Source: Helicostylum pulchrum | Lineage: Eukaryota; Mucoromycota; Mucoromycetes; Mucorales; Mucoraceae | Assembly: GCA_025677825.1 (NCBI GenBank) | Contig: JAIXMO010000064.1 | Location: 90,101-154,100, forward strand | Reading direction: 5' to 3' | DNA: 64,000 nucleotides | Shown: positions 44,997 through 57,255 of the stretch, in pieces | Layout: every line of letters starts with the position of its first letter | Position numbering within the stretch: position 1 is the stretch's first letter | Translations under genes and position numbers: made by a program | The notes under the pieces: model-generated | What the model was told of the DNA's origin: nothing | Database searches by the model: none | What the model saw: the letters and a program-made list of their open reading frames with translations, nothing else

Positions 44997-46631
44997 ATGA
45001 GTCAAGAAACACGTCAAGGTCAACCTAGGTACTGGTGTCATATCTGTAATGCTGAAAGAAATATTTATATGGCACCCGACCCTACTTGTCAACAATGTAA
45101 TGAACAATTTATTGAAGAAGTAAGTTATTTTTTTCTTTTATATATACATGTATACACGTAAACTTATTTTATTTTAACTCTGCAGCTTCAATCCGACGAC
45201 GACCCTCGAGCTTTTTTAGCAGGTACCGATAATAACCCGACATCCAACACACAATTACCAGAAGGAATAAGTAATGCAACCGGAGCTCATATATTTTCTT
45301 ATTCACCTTCTACGGGTAGAATAAATAATATAAACGGGTCTAACGAAGATGATTTATATCAGTATTTCACACCTCGTACCAATACTGAAGAAGGAGCAGA
45401 CAACAATGTTCCTCCCTTGGGCAATTTTGTACAAAATCTGCTGACCAATATATTGGGTCCCAATATTGAATTACCTGCTAATACTGCTGGTGCTGGTGCT
45501 GGTGGTGCTGGTGGTGATGGTGATGGTGAGGCTACTACTCGACCCATGATGTTTTATGGAAGTATGGTGGATGGTAATATGAGGTTTCAACCCGTACCTG
45601 GTATGCCGGGTAGTATGCCTGCTGAAGGTGAACAAGATACAACAAATCAAAGTGAAAGAGGTACTACTGGTGAAGAAGCAGGTGCACCTGGTAGAGGAAA
45701 TAATATTGCCAGGTATGATGTGTATACATACATATATTATATGTATCTTTTTTTTAACAAAAATTATCAAAAAAAAAAAAAAAAAAATACAGCATTTTAC
45801 AATTCTTTTCTGCCTTAACAGGAGCACCTATGGATGCTGGTTTGGCTGGCAACCCTAATGATTACGTATTCTCTCAAACTGCGCTAGATAATATTATAAC
45901 TCAATTGATGGAACAAACAGGAGGGTAATTTTTCTTTTTAATTGATTGTATGAAATATAAAAATCTAAAAAAAAAAGTGGTTTAGAGCTTCAGCACCTCC
46001 TCCTGCACCTGAACAAGTCATTGAGGCGCTTCCAAAGAGAGCTTTGACAGATGAGGAAAAGAGTACAGAAACAGATTGTGCGGTTTGTAAGGATCAATTT
46101 GAGTCTCACGAGATTGTCATTGAGTTACCTTGTGAGCATATCTTTCATGACGAATGTATTAAACCATGGTTAAAGTTAAACAGTACTTGTCCTGTTTGGT
46201 AAATATTTAAACTTATATAACAAAACAAAAAAAAGGAGAGAATTGTGTGTGTATACTGATTATTTATTTATCTAAAAAAAAAAAGTCGTCATTCAGTTTT
46301 ACCTGAACAAGAATCAAACGAGAATAACATTAACAATAATACCCAAAATACACAAGGATCAGAAAATAATAATAATAGTAGTGAAGGTAATAATAGTAAT
46401 ACAACAGCTTCGTTTACTTGGACGGGTGGTAATGGTACTGCTCAAGCAAATATGCCTGCTACTTGGCCGTTAAACTTGGCCAATGGATTTCCTTGGGCTA
46501 GTTTATCGGGTAGAGCAAATCAGTCTAATACACCTAATCAAACAAGCACGACGACGGATCAACCAAATAACCAGAATACAAATGATAATACATCTTCAAA
46601 CCCTATGGATGAAGACCTTGATCTCGATTAA
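44997..46631 (+). CDS. RING-H2 E3 ubiquitin ligase (RNF115/RNF126-like)
   Basis: Five exons: 44997-45119, 45186-45712, 45793-45924, 45986-46198, 46286-46631; 446 aa. An N-terminal zinc ribbon (RYWCHICNAERNIYM, then CQQCNEQF) matches the BCA2-type zinc finger of RNF115/126. The middle has the DNIITQLMEQTGG segment found just before the RING in this family. The RING-H2 is CAVCKDQF, LPCEHIFHDECIKPWLKLN, CPVCRHS, all eight ligands present. Flanks are low-complexity (Ala/Gly and Asn/Thr/Gln-rich). Animal relatives clear mislocalised membrane proteins with BAG6. Exon 3 begins inside a region that looks intronic (after an A-run), but only this acceptor restores frame. Confidence 0.92.
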
Positions 46632-46788
46632 AAAAAAAAAAGAAAAAAAAGAAAAGAAATCATTCGTGTTTTAGTACAAAGAAAACATTTATACAACCAA
46701 AGGAGACAATAAATAATTATAAAAAGCTAATGCGCATTATACATGTGTTTACGAGGAGAAAAAAAAAGAGAGGGGGTATATAGAGAGG

Positions 46789-47714
46789 TTAATGCTGAAG
46801 ACGAAATCTTGATTTAAGTGACATGGCAATTATATAACAAGAAATAGCAATAATACATAAACTGATCAAAATAGAATAAATACAACCATTATTAACACTT
46901 GAAGAATTCAACGTAGTCTAAAGGATAATATTAATACGCGCACACAAAAAAATATACATATAAAGTAAACACTTACTGCAAATGATGCGCCGTAATGTGA
47001 CACAATAACCCATAAAACTTTTAACCAACCTTTGGTTTTTGGTAACTCGGAAAATCCTTCAAATGCAATCATCATCCAGGCCATATGCATTAATGAAAAT
47101 AAAGAAGTGGTGATGGCAGAAATAAAGTACAGAGTGGCACGAGGACAGGACGGACACATCATGACACCTGGACCAATTGATTCTACAAGTAATGCTATGT
47201 AACCTACTAATGCGCTCATCAAAGCGTAACCAAATCCAGATACTACGCGTACATATATAATAATAATAAAAAACGTCAAATAAAATATAATTTGAAAAAA
47301 GTATTAGAGGTATTACCAAAAGAAAATATAGAGCGGTTAAATGGAGACTTTGGATTAGCAGAAACCGTGTTTAAACCAGATTCAGCACGATGTAATAATA
47401 AATAAAAACACCAACGACATGCTTCTTGAATGGCTACACTGTAAGTGATACTGACAAAGTGCATAGTTTGTGTTGATTTAGCAAAGTACCAAATTACACT
47501 TGAAAGTAACAATGCTATTAAACAAAAGAATGCACTTTTTTTTTTTGTTTTAATGAATTACGCATCTCATTTATTTTATTTTTGTTTGGAGCTGTTTTTA
47601 CCTTGACACCATTAGTAAAACATATTGTGCATTAGGTGCTATGTATAGAAAAAATATAGATAGAATAGGACCATAAGCTACCAATAAGCAACCAAAAAAG
47701 GTATACAGTGACAT
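46789..47714 (-). CDS. APH1: gamma-secretase subunit APH-1
   Basis: Four exons: 47714-47602, 47534-47317, 47242-46977, 46917-46789; 241 aa. Seven hydrophobic segments in the APH-1 pattern: MSLYTFFGCLLVAYGP at the N-terminus, SAFFCLIALLLSSVIWY, QEACRWCFYLLLHRAESGL, SGFGYALMSALVGYIALLVE, the two functionally important histidines in SLFSLMHMAWM and WVIVSHYGAS, and a last helix. The GxxxG-type helix-4 motif is only partly kept (SALVG). APH-1 scaffolds presenilin, nicastrin and PEN-2 in intramembrane proteolysis. The complex is absent from yeasts, so this gene hints that the organism keeps a gamma-secretase. No partner subunit lies in the window. Confidence 0.9.
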
Positions 47715-47836
47715 ACTCTATTTTAAATAAAAAAAAGGGAAAAAAGGTTTATGGTGTGTACATAAACGAGTTTAATCATATAAAAAAAAAAGAACTTTTT
47801 TTAAAAAAGTAAAAAAAATAAATAAAATCTATTTTG

Positions 47837-49195
47837 CTATAATCTTCTATCAGGAGAGTCCTCACAGTCATTTACTATTGCAACAATGACACTGATATCA
47901 TCTGCTTTTCCTCCCTAATTTTTAAAAGAGGTATATTAGTATATATAAAAAAAGACAATAAAGAAAAAAGAAAGCTTACTTGGTAGTATAAACCTTCGTT
48001 GACGGCCCGTACTTGAAATGGACTATCTACATTTAATTTACAACTACTCACATACTTGGCTCGTTCAGCTAGCGCATCAGATATCTTTTGTGGTTCAATT
48101 GATAGAAATCGAGTAGATAGTTGTGATTTGACTATTGAAAGTATCTCCTTGTCAAATAAATTATCAAATAAACCATCAGAACCCATGATAATTATATCAC
48201 CTTTTTCTACAGCTACAGTAAAAGACTATATATACAAAAAAAAAAAAAATGTTGGTTAATATTTATTTATTTACATATATACTAAGGTAATTTTACTTGT
48301 GCGTCTTTTGGTCGATCAGGGGAACTTGTTCCTAGCTGGTAAGGAAAATTAAATGAATGCTGTTGTTCTTCACTACGAAAGATATAGTCGTTACGTCTTA
48401 TCACGGAAATACCACAATCGCCTAAATTAGCTATCCTTAATTCCTCGTGTCTTAAAATAGCAAGACAAGCAGTACATGAACCAATAATGCCTTCCTGTTG
48501 TGCTTCTTGCATACTTTCTTCATAACTCTTTTGTAGGATACTGACTGGATCTGCTTCATCGTAATGATAAAAACATGGATCATCAATATTATCAAATCTT
48601 TCTAATTCCATGTAAGCATGATGCATTAGCTTTCTTGAATATAATGCAGCATTTGCAGCTAATATACACAATAAAATAATTTAATGTCTTACACTGCTGT
48701 TACAACAAAAATCAATTATTTATTACCTGAAACACCCGTCCATCCTCCGACTCCATCTGCTACACCTATGGCATCTGAACGTCTAAAGTAGGCGTCTTCT
48801 CCGATTTGTATGCTGTAATAATGTTCATTGTTCTTGTTTATAAATTGTTTATTATCTGGTGTTGTGTAACGATGCCTACGCTTAGCAAATCCGGAAGCAC
48901 CATGAGCAAATATATAAGAAGGTGTGGGTTTGGCAATTGATTTAGAAAAGAAGTCAAATAATGGTAATGCTTTATGATGAGTTAATGGTAAATGGATTTG
49001 TCTTTCTGGCAGTTCAAGTTGTGGTGATGCTGGTGCCGCTGTACTGGAAGAAAATGATCGATGAGGAGGCTGTTTATAAAGTGGGTAGTAAGTGAGATGA
49101 GTGTGTAGTGCACTGCAAGGTGCAAGTGGTGTATAAGTTCGCTTGGTAAAGTGTTTGGCCGAATTGGCTACTGTAGACCAAGTCTTGGGCTTCAT
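47837..49195 (-). CDS. PTC7: mitochondrial PP2C-type protein phosphatase (PTC7-like)
   Basis: Four exons: 49195-48727, 48658-48297, 48225-47980, 47914-47837; 384 aa. The first about 60 residues are Ser/Thr/Lys/Arg-rich with hardly any acidic residues (MKPKTWSTVANSAKHFTKRT), a mitochondrial presequence. The catalytic domain has IGVADGVGGWTGVS (metal-binding Asp), NLGDCGISVI, IIIMGSDGLFDNLFD and GGKADDISVIVA (metal-binding Asp pair). Yeast Ptc7 dephosphorylates Coq7 and mitochondrial import proteins; human PPTC7 restrains mitophagy. A role in coenzyme Q or mitochondrial homeostasis is inferred. Confidence 0.93.
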
Positions 49196-50571
49196 TATAA
49201 TATATCGTAAAAAAAAAATGAAAAAAGGAAAGAAAAAAGGAAATAATTATTAATTGTTTTGTGTGCGTGTGGTATTTATAAAGCAAAACCCTTTTTTATT
49301 TAAATCTCAGATCCCATTTTGAGTCGAACGCCCTCAACTAAGCAGTTTTAACAACTTATACCTCTAATGTTCTAGAACGTCTCTCTTCCTCTCTTTCTCT
49401 TTCGATCTGTACCGTAATATTTGTTTGTTTATTGAGCTCGTGGCACTACTCCTCCAACCCCATTTGCCTATTTTAATACGGTTTTTTTTAAAGCTTATTC
49501 TTGAAACTGTTATTTTTTATAGTTTTTTGGGGATAGAATTCCTATTATTAACTTTCTTATACTAACGTAGTTAAATCCAACAAGCATTTTAGTGTCATTA
49601 TAATACGGCAGATAAAGATACTCTAAAGGTGTAGATAAAGTACTTTAGAAAGACAAAGTATCTTTTCTTTACAATGGGTGCACCTAAATGCTAAAGATCA
49701 AAAGTGTCAAACTGATAAGAAATAACTTTTTTTTTCTTCTAATATTCTGTTGCGCTAGATACTAGTTTGGTCCCGGAAAGAAAGAAAAAAAGAAATTTTA
49801 AAGATGTATACATATACTAGATATAGGCTAGATTATCTTTATTTTCATTTGATTACATATATTTTTCTCCCTTTTTGTTCAAGTAGAACAAAAGTTAGGT
49901 ACGTTCTTAAGATGGTATGATACATATTGTACCTTTTTATTGTACTCAGGCTACACAAGAAAATAACAATACATTTTTATTTATAGAATTACACAAAAAC
50001 TAAACAATAGAAATTGGGGTTACGACTTCTTACCGCAGTAGCATTTTTGTGAAGGGTATAATTATAATATTCAGTAATAAAGAAAGATGTATTTATAAGC
50101 AAAACAAAATCGTGCTTATTACAAGTGATAAGTATAATATTAAGTTCTAATACATAACAGGTATAGTATTTCAGCACTTTCCGCAATACCTAAATGTATC
50201 AATACGCCGAGGGGTAAATTTTTAAGTCAAGAATCATATATATGTATAGTACAAAGCTGCGACAAAAGCATACTTAAAAACGTTAAATAAGATGCGAAAA
50301 AGTATATAAATCATAAGTTTATCAAGCGAATTAACGTGCATATAGTTCAATAGGTGTATAAAATGTTTATGATAAGTTAACCAAAGCGCGTTACAATAGA
50401 GGCTCTATTTAAAAATGGGGAGAGGTCCACCCTTACATTGAACAAACCTTTAAACCAAAACAGTCTTAAATAAAGCCACTACATACATATAAGAAATCGA
50501 TAAAAGTATAGTTTTTTTTATTATTATTATTATTACAAAAATAATTATAAAAGAGTATAGTTAATAGTAAA
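49196..50571. other. intergenic region between PTC7 and the secreted catalase
   Basis: About 1.4 kb, upstream of PTC7 and downstream of the minus-strand catalase. No supported gene; a 65-codon minus frame at 49989-50186 has no recognisable domain. A trinucleotide ATT run near 50519-50535 lies just past the catalase stop. Confidence 0.4.
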
Positions 50572-52843
50572 TTAAATAGGTTTGTCCAAAGGTAATCGTG
50601 CCCAAAACCTTTGTTCAATAAGAGCCTTTTCGAACGCATTTTGAAGATCAACTTCATCGTCGGCAATAATAACACCATTTAATTCTCTGGTCTTGTTATC
50701 ATCACCGGAGGGAATAGTAACATCTGCGTACTTGAGTAAAGCAATACCTTCAGCAGAGGCAGCAATTGGTTTACCGTGACGGAATGTGTCGAGAACAAAC
50801 ATCTTGGGCTCTTCGTAAGGGAAGAATGAACTACGTTCGGTCATGGCCTCAATTGATTTGTTGCCGCCTGGAATATAAACTGCGTCCCAAAGTACAGAGG
50901 CTGTAGTCATATAGGTATCGGTAACATCCAACCCGTCTTGCATACCTAAGTTCAATCCGACGTAACTAGGATATGCTCCCTTGGTTTCAAGGAACTTGTA
51001 CATGGCTGTGGCTTCTTTAGTATTTACACCAGGAGCAGTAAGGATGGCTACAGTACGAGACTTTATATTATCTGCTTTAGGATACTTTTCGATAGATAAC
51101 CCGACCGAAGTCTTGTTTTTGTTTTCGTACAACTTTTCAGGCAACTCAACACCAACGCTAAAGGCAACACGACGAGCAAGATCGTTATCGACATGATTCA
51201 AACTTTTAATCATACGTTTACGAACATCTAAAGATTTGGATTTACCGATCTCGAAACGAGCACCGTTAATTAATTGTTGTTGTTCATGTTTAGTTAACGA
51301 GTTATAAAAGAGTTGAGCTTGAGAATAAAAATCAAAGAATTTAGAGGATCTGCCACGAATCTTGGTTACGTTTCGGATCTTTTCAGGGTACTCAATATAA
51401 CCTCCTTCATCAGCATCGACCATGGATGGCGTGTTGGATTGTAAGCCATTGGGGAAATAAGCTACCTGTCCTTTATGGATTTGAGACTGCATATTACCAT
51501 CGCGTTGATTGTTATGAACTGCATTGATTGGTCTGTTAATAGGAAGTTGCATATAGTTTGCACTACTCATACGATTGAGCTGAGTATCCAAATAAGAAAA
51601 CAAACGGCCTTGCAATAAGGGGTCATTGGTAAAGCCGATACCACGTACAATATGTCCCGGATGGAAAGTTACTTGTTCAGTTTCAGCAAAGTAATTATCA
51701 GGGTTACGATTTAAGACAATTTTACCTAGAGGTTGGAAAGGTACGATAGATTCTGGAACAATCTTTGTAGGGTCCAGTAAGGAGAAATCAAATTTGTTTA
51801 CATCGGACTCGGGGATGATTTGGACACCCCATTCCCATTCTGGATAGTCACCTTTATTGATGGCAGTGTAAAGATCGTCACGATGAAAATCGATGTTTTT
51901 ACCGGCGATCTTTTGAGCTTCGTCCCATAACAGGTTGGAAAGTCCCGCTTTGGGTTTCCATAAGAATTTGCAGTAGTGAGATTCTCCCTTGGCGTTGAGT
52001 AGACGGAAGGTGTGCACTCCAAAGCCTTCCACTTGACGGAACGAGCGCGGGATACCGCGGCCGGAAAGTGCCCAAAGTACAGTATGCGTAGTCTCTGGAA
52101 ACTCAGCAAAGAAATCATACGCGGTTTCATGCGCCGTACCAGCCTGAGGTGTCTCGGTATCCGGTTGAGGTTTGGCTGCATGGATCAAGTCGGGAAATTT
52201 AATGGCGTCATGTACAAAGAATGGTGCAATAGCATTACCCACCAAATCAAACAACCCTTCATCTGTATAGAACCGAAGTGCAAACCCACGTACATCACGA
52301 ACCGTATCGGGAGACCCACGAGATCCAAGCACGGTAGAGAATCGAACAAACATGGGAGTCTTCTTTCCTTTGGAACCAAGGAAATTGGCGGCAGTTATGT
52401 TTGAGTAATCACCGTAAGATTCAAAGTAACCATGTACACCTACGCCACGAGCATGAACTACTCGTTCGGGTATTCTTTCGTGATCTACATTCGTTTTTTT
52501 TTCCCGTTAAGTATTGTGTGCATGTGTTTGTGTATGTACCTTTTTACTTATACTAACCAAAATGCATGATCTTTTCGCGCATCATAAAATCCTCCATTAA
52601 TGTTGGACCGTCTAAACCAGCCTTCAGACTATCGGAATTATTTATTTTGGCGCCGAATTGAGTGGTCTCTTGAGTTCCATCATCAGAAATAGTAAATTTT
52701 TTTAGTTGGTCTTGTTTGGCAGAGTCAGAGTCAGAGTCTTTATAACCAGATAAGATACATGCTGCATTATTATCTTCTGAGTTTTGTGACGATACAAGAT
52801 GAATAACAAGTAATAAAGATGAAGTTAGTACTTTAAGTTTCAT
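50572..52843 (-). CDS. secreted large-subunit catalase
   Basis: Two exons, 52843-52558 and 52484-50572, 732 aa. A hydrophobic signal peptide (MKLKVLTSSLLLVIHLVSSQ) precedes a short acidic linker and then the catalase fold: VVHARGVGVHGYF (distal His), FVRFSTVLGSRGSPDTVRD, and the proximal heme Tyr in RLFSYLDTQ. The last about 150 residues form the flavodoxin-like extra domain typical of large (clade 2) catalases (RTVAILTAPGVNTKEA, then ASVLWDAVYIPGG). It would break down extracellular or wall-associated hydrogen peroxide. It lies head-to-head with a second catalase that lacks the signal peptide; the intron position is identical (after MHFG), proving recent common descent. Confidence 0.95.
52097..52360. 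repeat. 264-bp tract identical (inverted) to 54463-54726 in the other catalase gene
   Basis: The 5' part of exon 2 in both catalase genes (52360-52097 on minus, 54463-54726 on plus) is identical base for base, silent sites included. Identity starts at GACTCCCATG and ends at GAGTTTCC; just outside, synonymous differences are frequent. Relative to the chromosome it is a long inverted repeat. Confidence 0.9.
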
Positions 52844-54078
52844 TTCTTTTCTTTTTTTTAATGTAAGAGTTAAAGAAGAAGAAGAAGAAAATCAATCCAT
52901 CCGTGCTAAACCTTTTTTTATATATATATAAATATATACTCGTTTTTTACGAAATCTTTGCGTTTCAGCTAAACAGTTGTTTATTAGTTTTGGCTACTAA
53001 AAAAATACAAGCTTATTCTTGTACTTATAATCAGGACCTTAGTACTAATTGGTTTTTATGTTTCTTTGTTGTTACAGGGCTTTGCTACATTAAATTTGCA
53101 TAATTTTAGCAGGCCAATCATTTTGTCATTTGTAATGATTTCGTAAAAATGAAAAAAATCCCTGTTTTATTTTTTTAAAGCAAACCGGAATAGAAAAAAA
53201 GGATAGCTGACTGGTTCGCTTAAGTGCAAACCCTTATTTTGTACGACATCCAGTGAAATATTTTTCGCGCTAGCCTTTTTGTTTGCGAGCTTTACAAATT
53301 CTACGTACACAAGTACAGGATAACATCACGACTTATGTAATTTAAATTAATTATATAAAAACAAAGAGCCGGCTATATTCTGGAAACCTTTTTTTGTATG
53401 TAAACAAGTAATTGCTTTGTTCGATCATTATGGCATCATCGTCTTTTTTTTTTTTCCTTTCCCGCGGGGTATTTTCTCTGTATTCTTTTTTGTATAAAAA
53501 ATAATTATGCCATCTATATTAAAAAAAAAGATCGTGTAGTCTTGTACGCTTTTTTAATTATTATTATTAATATGAGTTTTTATTTGTTAAACCGAAATGG
53601 ACGCGGAAAAGTTCTTTTTTAATTTTTCTCGCTCAATTTTGTATGGAGTAAAAAAAGGTTACAGGGTCCTTGATTGAACGTGATAAAATGATCTTAGTAG
53701 GAGATTTAAAGAACTTGCGTAAGATGATGACATTCTGATGGAAGAAGTTATGACCTAACATGGGAAAATAGAAACACCCATTCCCTATAGGATGTAAGTT
53801 TTTCTAAAGGGAATGGTTTGTGATTCATATTATTGTGAAACTGAATACTTTGGTCTCGCGTCAAAAAAAAACAGAAAAAAGCAAAGAATGATATATTTTT
53901 TTTGACAGTATATCAGAATGATTGGATAAATGTAAAAGCAACCTCGCAATTTATGCGTAATTATGATGGCATTTGTTTTTTTTTAGAATATATTTAAAGC
54001 GAAATAAATAAAACGAGTGATTTTGACTCTTTTTTTACTTTAAACTTTTGTTAAATCTTATATTAAAATAAAATAAAA
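52844..54078. promoter_or_regulatory. shared 1.2-kb promoter region of the divergent catalases
   Basis: Lies between two divergent start codons. Visible elements: an AT run (about 52919-52937) suiting a TATA region for the secreted catalase, a GC-rich palindromic patch CCCGCGGGG near 53461-53469, and a 9-bp inverted repeat (CCATTCCCT at 53778-53786, AGGGAATGG at 53808-53816) with a 21-nt spacer. A 66-codon plus frame at 52903-53103 is treated as chance. Confidence 0.45.
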
Positions 54079-56242
54079 ATGTCACAACCAAAAGGATGTT
54101 GTTCACACAACGCTAAACAAGAGCAATTGGAGCAATTTAAAACTTCACATGAAGGAAAACAAGAGACTTCTCAATTCGGAGCCAAGATTAATAATGAAGA
54201 GAGTTTGAAAGCTGGTCTGGAAGGGCCTACATTAATGGAAGATTTCATGATGCGCGAAAAAATTATGCATTTTGGTTCGTACAACATAAACTACTTTTTA
54301 AAAAAATATATAACAAAACTAAACGTATTTTAAATTAGATCATGAAAGAATTCCAGAACGTGTTGTACACGCTCGTGGTGTAGGTGTTCACGGTTACTTT
54401 GAAAGTTATGGTAACCACTCTGACTTGACAGCCGCTAATTTCTTGAGCGAAAAAGGAAAACAGACTCCCATGTTTGTTCGATTCTCTACCGTGCTTGGAT
54501 CTCGTGGGTCTCCCGATACGGTTCGTGATGTACGTGGGTTTGCACTTCGGTTCTATACAGATGAAGGGTTGTTTGATTTGGTGGGTAATGCTATTGCACC
54601 ATTCTTTGTACATGACGCCATTAAATTTCCCGACTTGATCCATGCAGCCAAACCTCAACCGGATACCGAGACACCTCAGGCTGGTACGGCGCATGAAACC
54701 GCGTATGATTTCTTTGCTGAGTTTCCGGAATCCACACATACTGTACTTTGGGCACTTTCAGGAAGAGGAATTCCTAAATCATTCCGACAGGTAGAAGGGT
54801 TTGGTGTACATACGTTTCGATTGATCAACAACAAGGGGGAATCCAAGTTTGTCAAGTTTATGTGGAAACCCAAGGCCGGTCTTTGTAACTTGTTATGGGA
54901 CGAAGCACAAAAGATTGCAGGAAAGAACATTGATTTCCATCGAGATGATCTTTATACGGCTATCAATAAAGGAGATTACCCTGAATGGGAGTGGGGTGTA
55001 CAGATCATTTCCGAAGAGGATATAGAAAAACTTGATTTCTCTATTTTGGACCCTACCAAAATTGTGCCTGAGTCCATTGTTCCTTTTAAAGCGTTAGGTA
55101 AAATTGTTTTAAATCGTAATGTAGAAAATTTTTTTGCAGAGACTGAACAAGTGACTTTCCATCCGGGACATATTGTACGTGGTGTGGGTGTTACGGACGA
55201 TCCTCTTTTACAAGGCAGATTGTTTTCATACTTGGATACGCAAGTCAATCGAATGAATAGTGCTAATTTTATGCAGTTGCCGATTAATCGACCTCTTCAG
55301 CCTGTATATAACAATCAACGCGATGGGTACATGCAACCTCAAATTCCCAAGGGATGTGTGGCCTATTTCCCTAATGGATTACAAAATAATACTCCTTCGA
55401 TGGTAGATGCTGATAAGGGTGGTTATATGGAGTATCCTGAAAAAATCAACAATGCTACCAAGATACGTCAAAGGTCTCCCAATTTTTTAGATCATTATTC
55501 TCAAGCACAATTGTATTATAATTCATTAACTAAAGCGGAACAACAGCAGTTGGTGGATGCTTCTCGGTTTGAAATTGGTAAATCGAAATCTGTTGATGTG
55601 CGTCAAAGGATGGTGAAAAGCTTGAATAATGTTGATAATGATTTTGCTCGTCGTGTAGCCTACGGCATTGGAGTTGAGTTGCCGGAGAAAGTAGCCGAAA
55701 ACAAGAACAAGACAACAGTTGGGTTATCCATTGAACGTTATCCTAAGGCCGATAGTATCAAGACTCGTACAGTGGCTATTTTGACTGCTCCTGGTGTAAA
55801 TACGAAAGAAGCTTCTGCAATGTACAAATTTTTGGAGTCCAAGGGAGCGTACCCCGGTTACGTCGGATTAAGTTTAGGAGATCTGGATGGGTTGGATATC
55901 ACTGATACTTATATGACTACAGCTTCTGTTCTTTGGGATGCGGTTTATGTTCCTGGTGGTCAACAGATGATTAAGAAGATGACCGAACGTAGTTCATTCT
56001 TTCCTTATGAAGAACCCAAGATGTTTGTGTTGGATTCGTTTAGACATGGTAAACCTATTGCTGCGTCTGGAGAAGGTGCTCAATTGTTAAAGCATGCTGA
56101 CGTTGATACGCCTACTGGCTCAGATAAAGAGTTACATGGTGTCGTTGTGGCAGATAGCGAACAAGATGTTGAAACTGCGTTTGAAAAAGCACTTTTACAA
56201 CAAAGGTTCTGGGCTCGATTGCCTTTGGATGAACCTATTTAA
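54079..56242 (+). CDS. intracellular large-subunit catalase
   Basis: Two exons, 54079-54274 and 54339-56242, 699 aa. Same fold and same intron position as the divergent neighbour: FGAKINNEESLKAGLEGPTL, MREKIMHFG at the splice, VVHARGVGVHGYF, RLFSYLDTQ with the proximal heme Tyr, and the C-terminal flavodoxin-like domain (RTVAILTAPGVNTKEA). The N-terminus is hydrophilic (MSQPKGCCSHNAKQ) with no signal peptide, so it should stay in the cytosol. No peroxisomal SKL-type end is present (LDEPI). The pair looks like an inverted duplication in which one copy gained or lost a secretion signal. Confidence 0.95.
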
Positions 56243-56472
56243 AAATATGTAATAAAAACCTTTTTATTACTTGTATATTTGTTTTAAAAAAAGAGAGAAG
56301 AGTTTTAAATAAATACTTCTTTTTAGGAGACTTTATATTATTACTTATGAAACGTGTAGAAAGTGTGGTGCAAACAGAAAAAATACTTTTTTTTTATTGG
56401 CTTAAAATTTGAACTACAAATGTAAGGGGGAGGGGTCTTTTCTTTTCTTTCTTTTTTTAACAGAAAACCAAA

Positions 56473-57081
56473 ATGTCATTCCTTACACGTCTTTCTGGAT
56501 CTATTCGACCTCTTGCCTTCACTGCCTCTAGATACTATACTAGTGGTGCAGCTGTATCAGGTATATAAACGATAAACGGGGGGTTTTTTTTTTACAGCAG
56601 CACAATTTTTTTGTTGACGCACAACTTTGTAGAACCTTTGTTGGCTAGACTCAAGAACGATCGCAAGACATTTATGAAGGCAAAGAAACAACCCGACTTG
56701 AATGTTGTCAAGGGACTGTTGAGTGATTTATTATACTATACCAAGAGTGCTAACTTTGTTGAAGGAACACCTGAGGAAGAAGCTTTGATGTCCGTTCTTC
56801 AAAAGGCTATTAAGCGTCGTCAGGATTCAGTCAGTCAGTTCCAAGCTGGTGGTAGACCCGAATTAGCTCAACAAGAGGCCGAGGAATTAAAAGTACTTGA
56901 ATCTTATTTGCCTGAACAAATGTCAAGTGAAAATATTGAGGTTGAGTTAAAGAAGTTGATTGAGGAAATCGGTGCTACCAGCGGTAAAGATATGGGTAAA
57001 GTTATGAAAGCTTGGAAATACGATTCTGCTACTGCTGATCGTAAAACTGTTAGTGAAATTGTAAAGAAGTTGTTGAATTAA
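56473..57081 (+). CDS. AIM41: mitochondrial GatB/YqeY-domain protein (AIM41-like)
   Basis: Two exons, 56473-56560 and 56633-57081, 178 aa. A presequence of about 30 residues (MSFLTRLSGSIRPLAFTASR) comes before the YqeY domain: LKNDRKTFMKAKKQPDLNVV, LQKAIKRRQDSVSQFQAGGR, LESYLPEQMS and a C-terminal lobe with TSGKDMGKVMKAW. This is the GatB/YqeY family; yeast Aim41 is mitochondrial with a poorly defined role, perhaps in tRNA amidation because the domain resembles the tail of GatB. It lies in tandem 174 bp before the GYP7-like gene. Confidence 0.92.
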
Positions 57082-57255
57082 TAAGTATTTTTTGCCCAGA
57101 GAATAAAAAAAGTGGTTACCTTGTTGTCAAATCATTAATTTGAACCAATCAAAAAAAAACTGCCAAGTTTTTTTTAAGTATTTATTTATTTATTTTGCAT
57201 AAAAACACTTGGCCCCTTCTTCTTCTTTTTCTTATATAACAAAATAATAATAATA

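Noticed and set aside
45471..45827. Thr/Ser-rich frame antisense to the RING ligase
   Set aside because: Antisense of Ala/Gly-rich codons of the real gene and of an A-run; no independent signal.
52012..52404. 130-codon frame antisense to the secreted catalase, near-identical to one antisense to the other catalase
   Set aside because: It lies opposite highly conserved coding sequence; the similarity is explained by the 264-bp identical tract, not by a protein.
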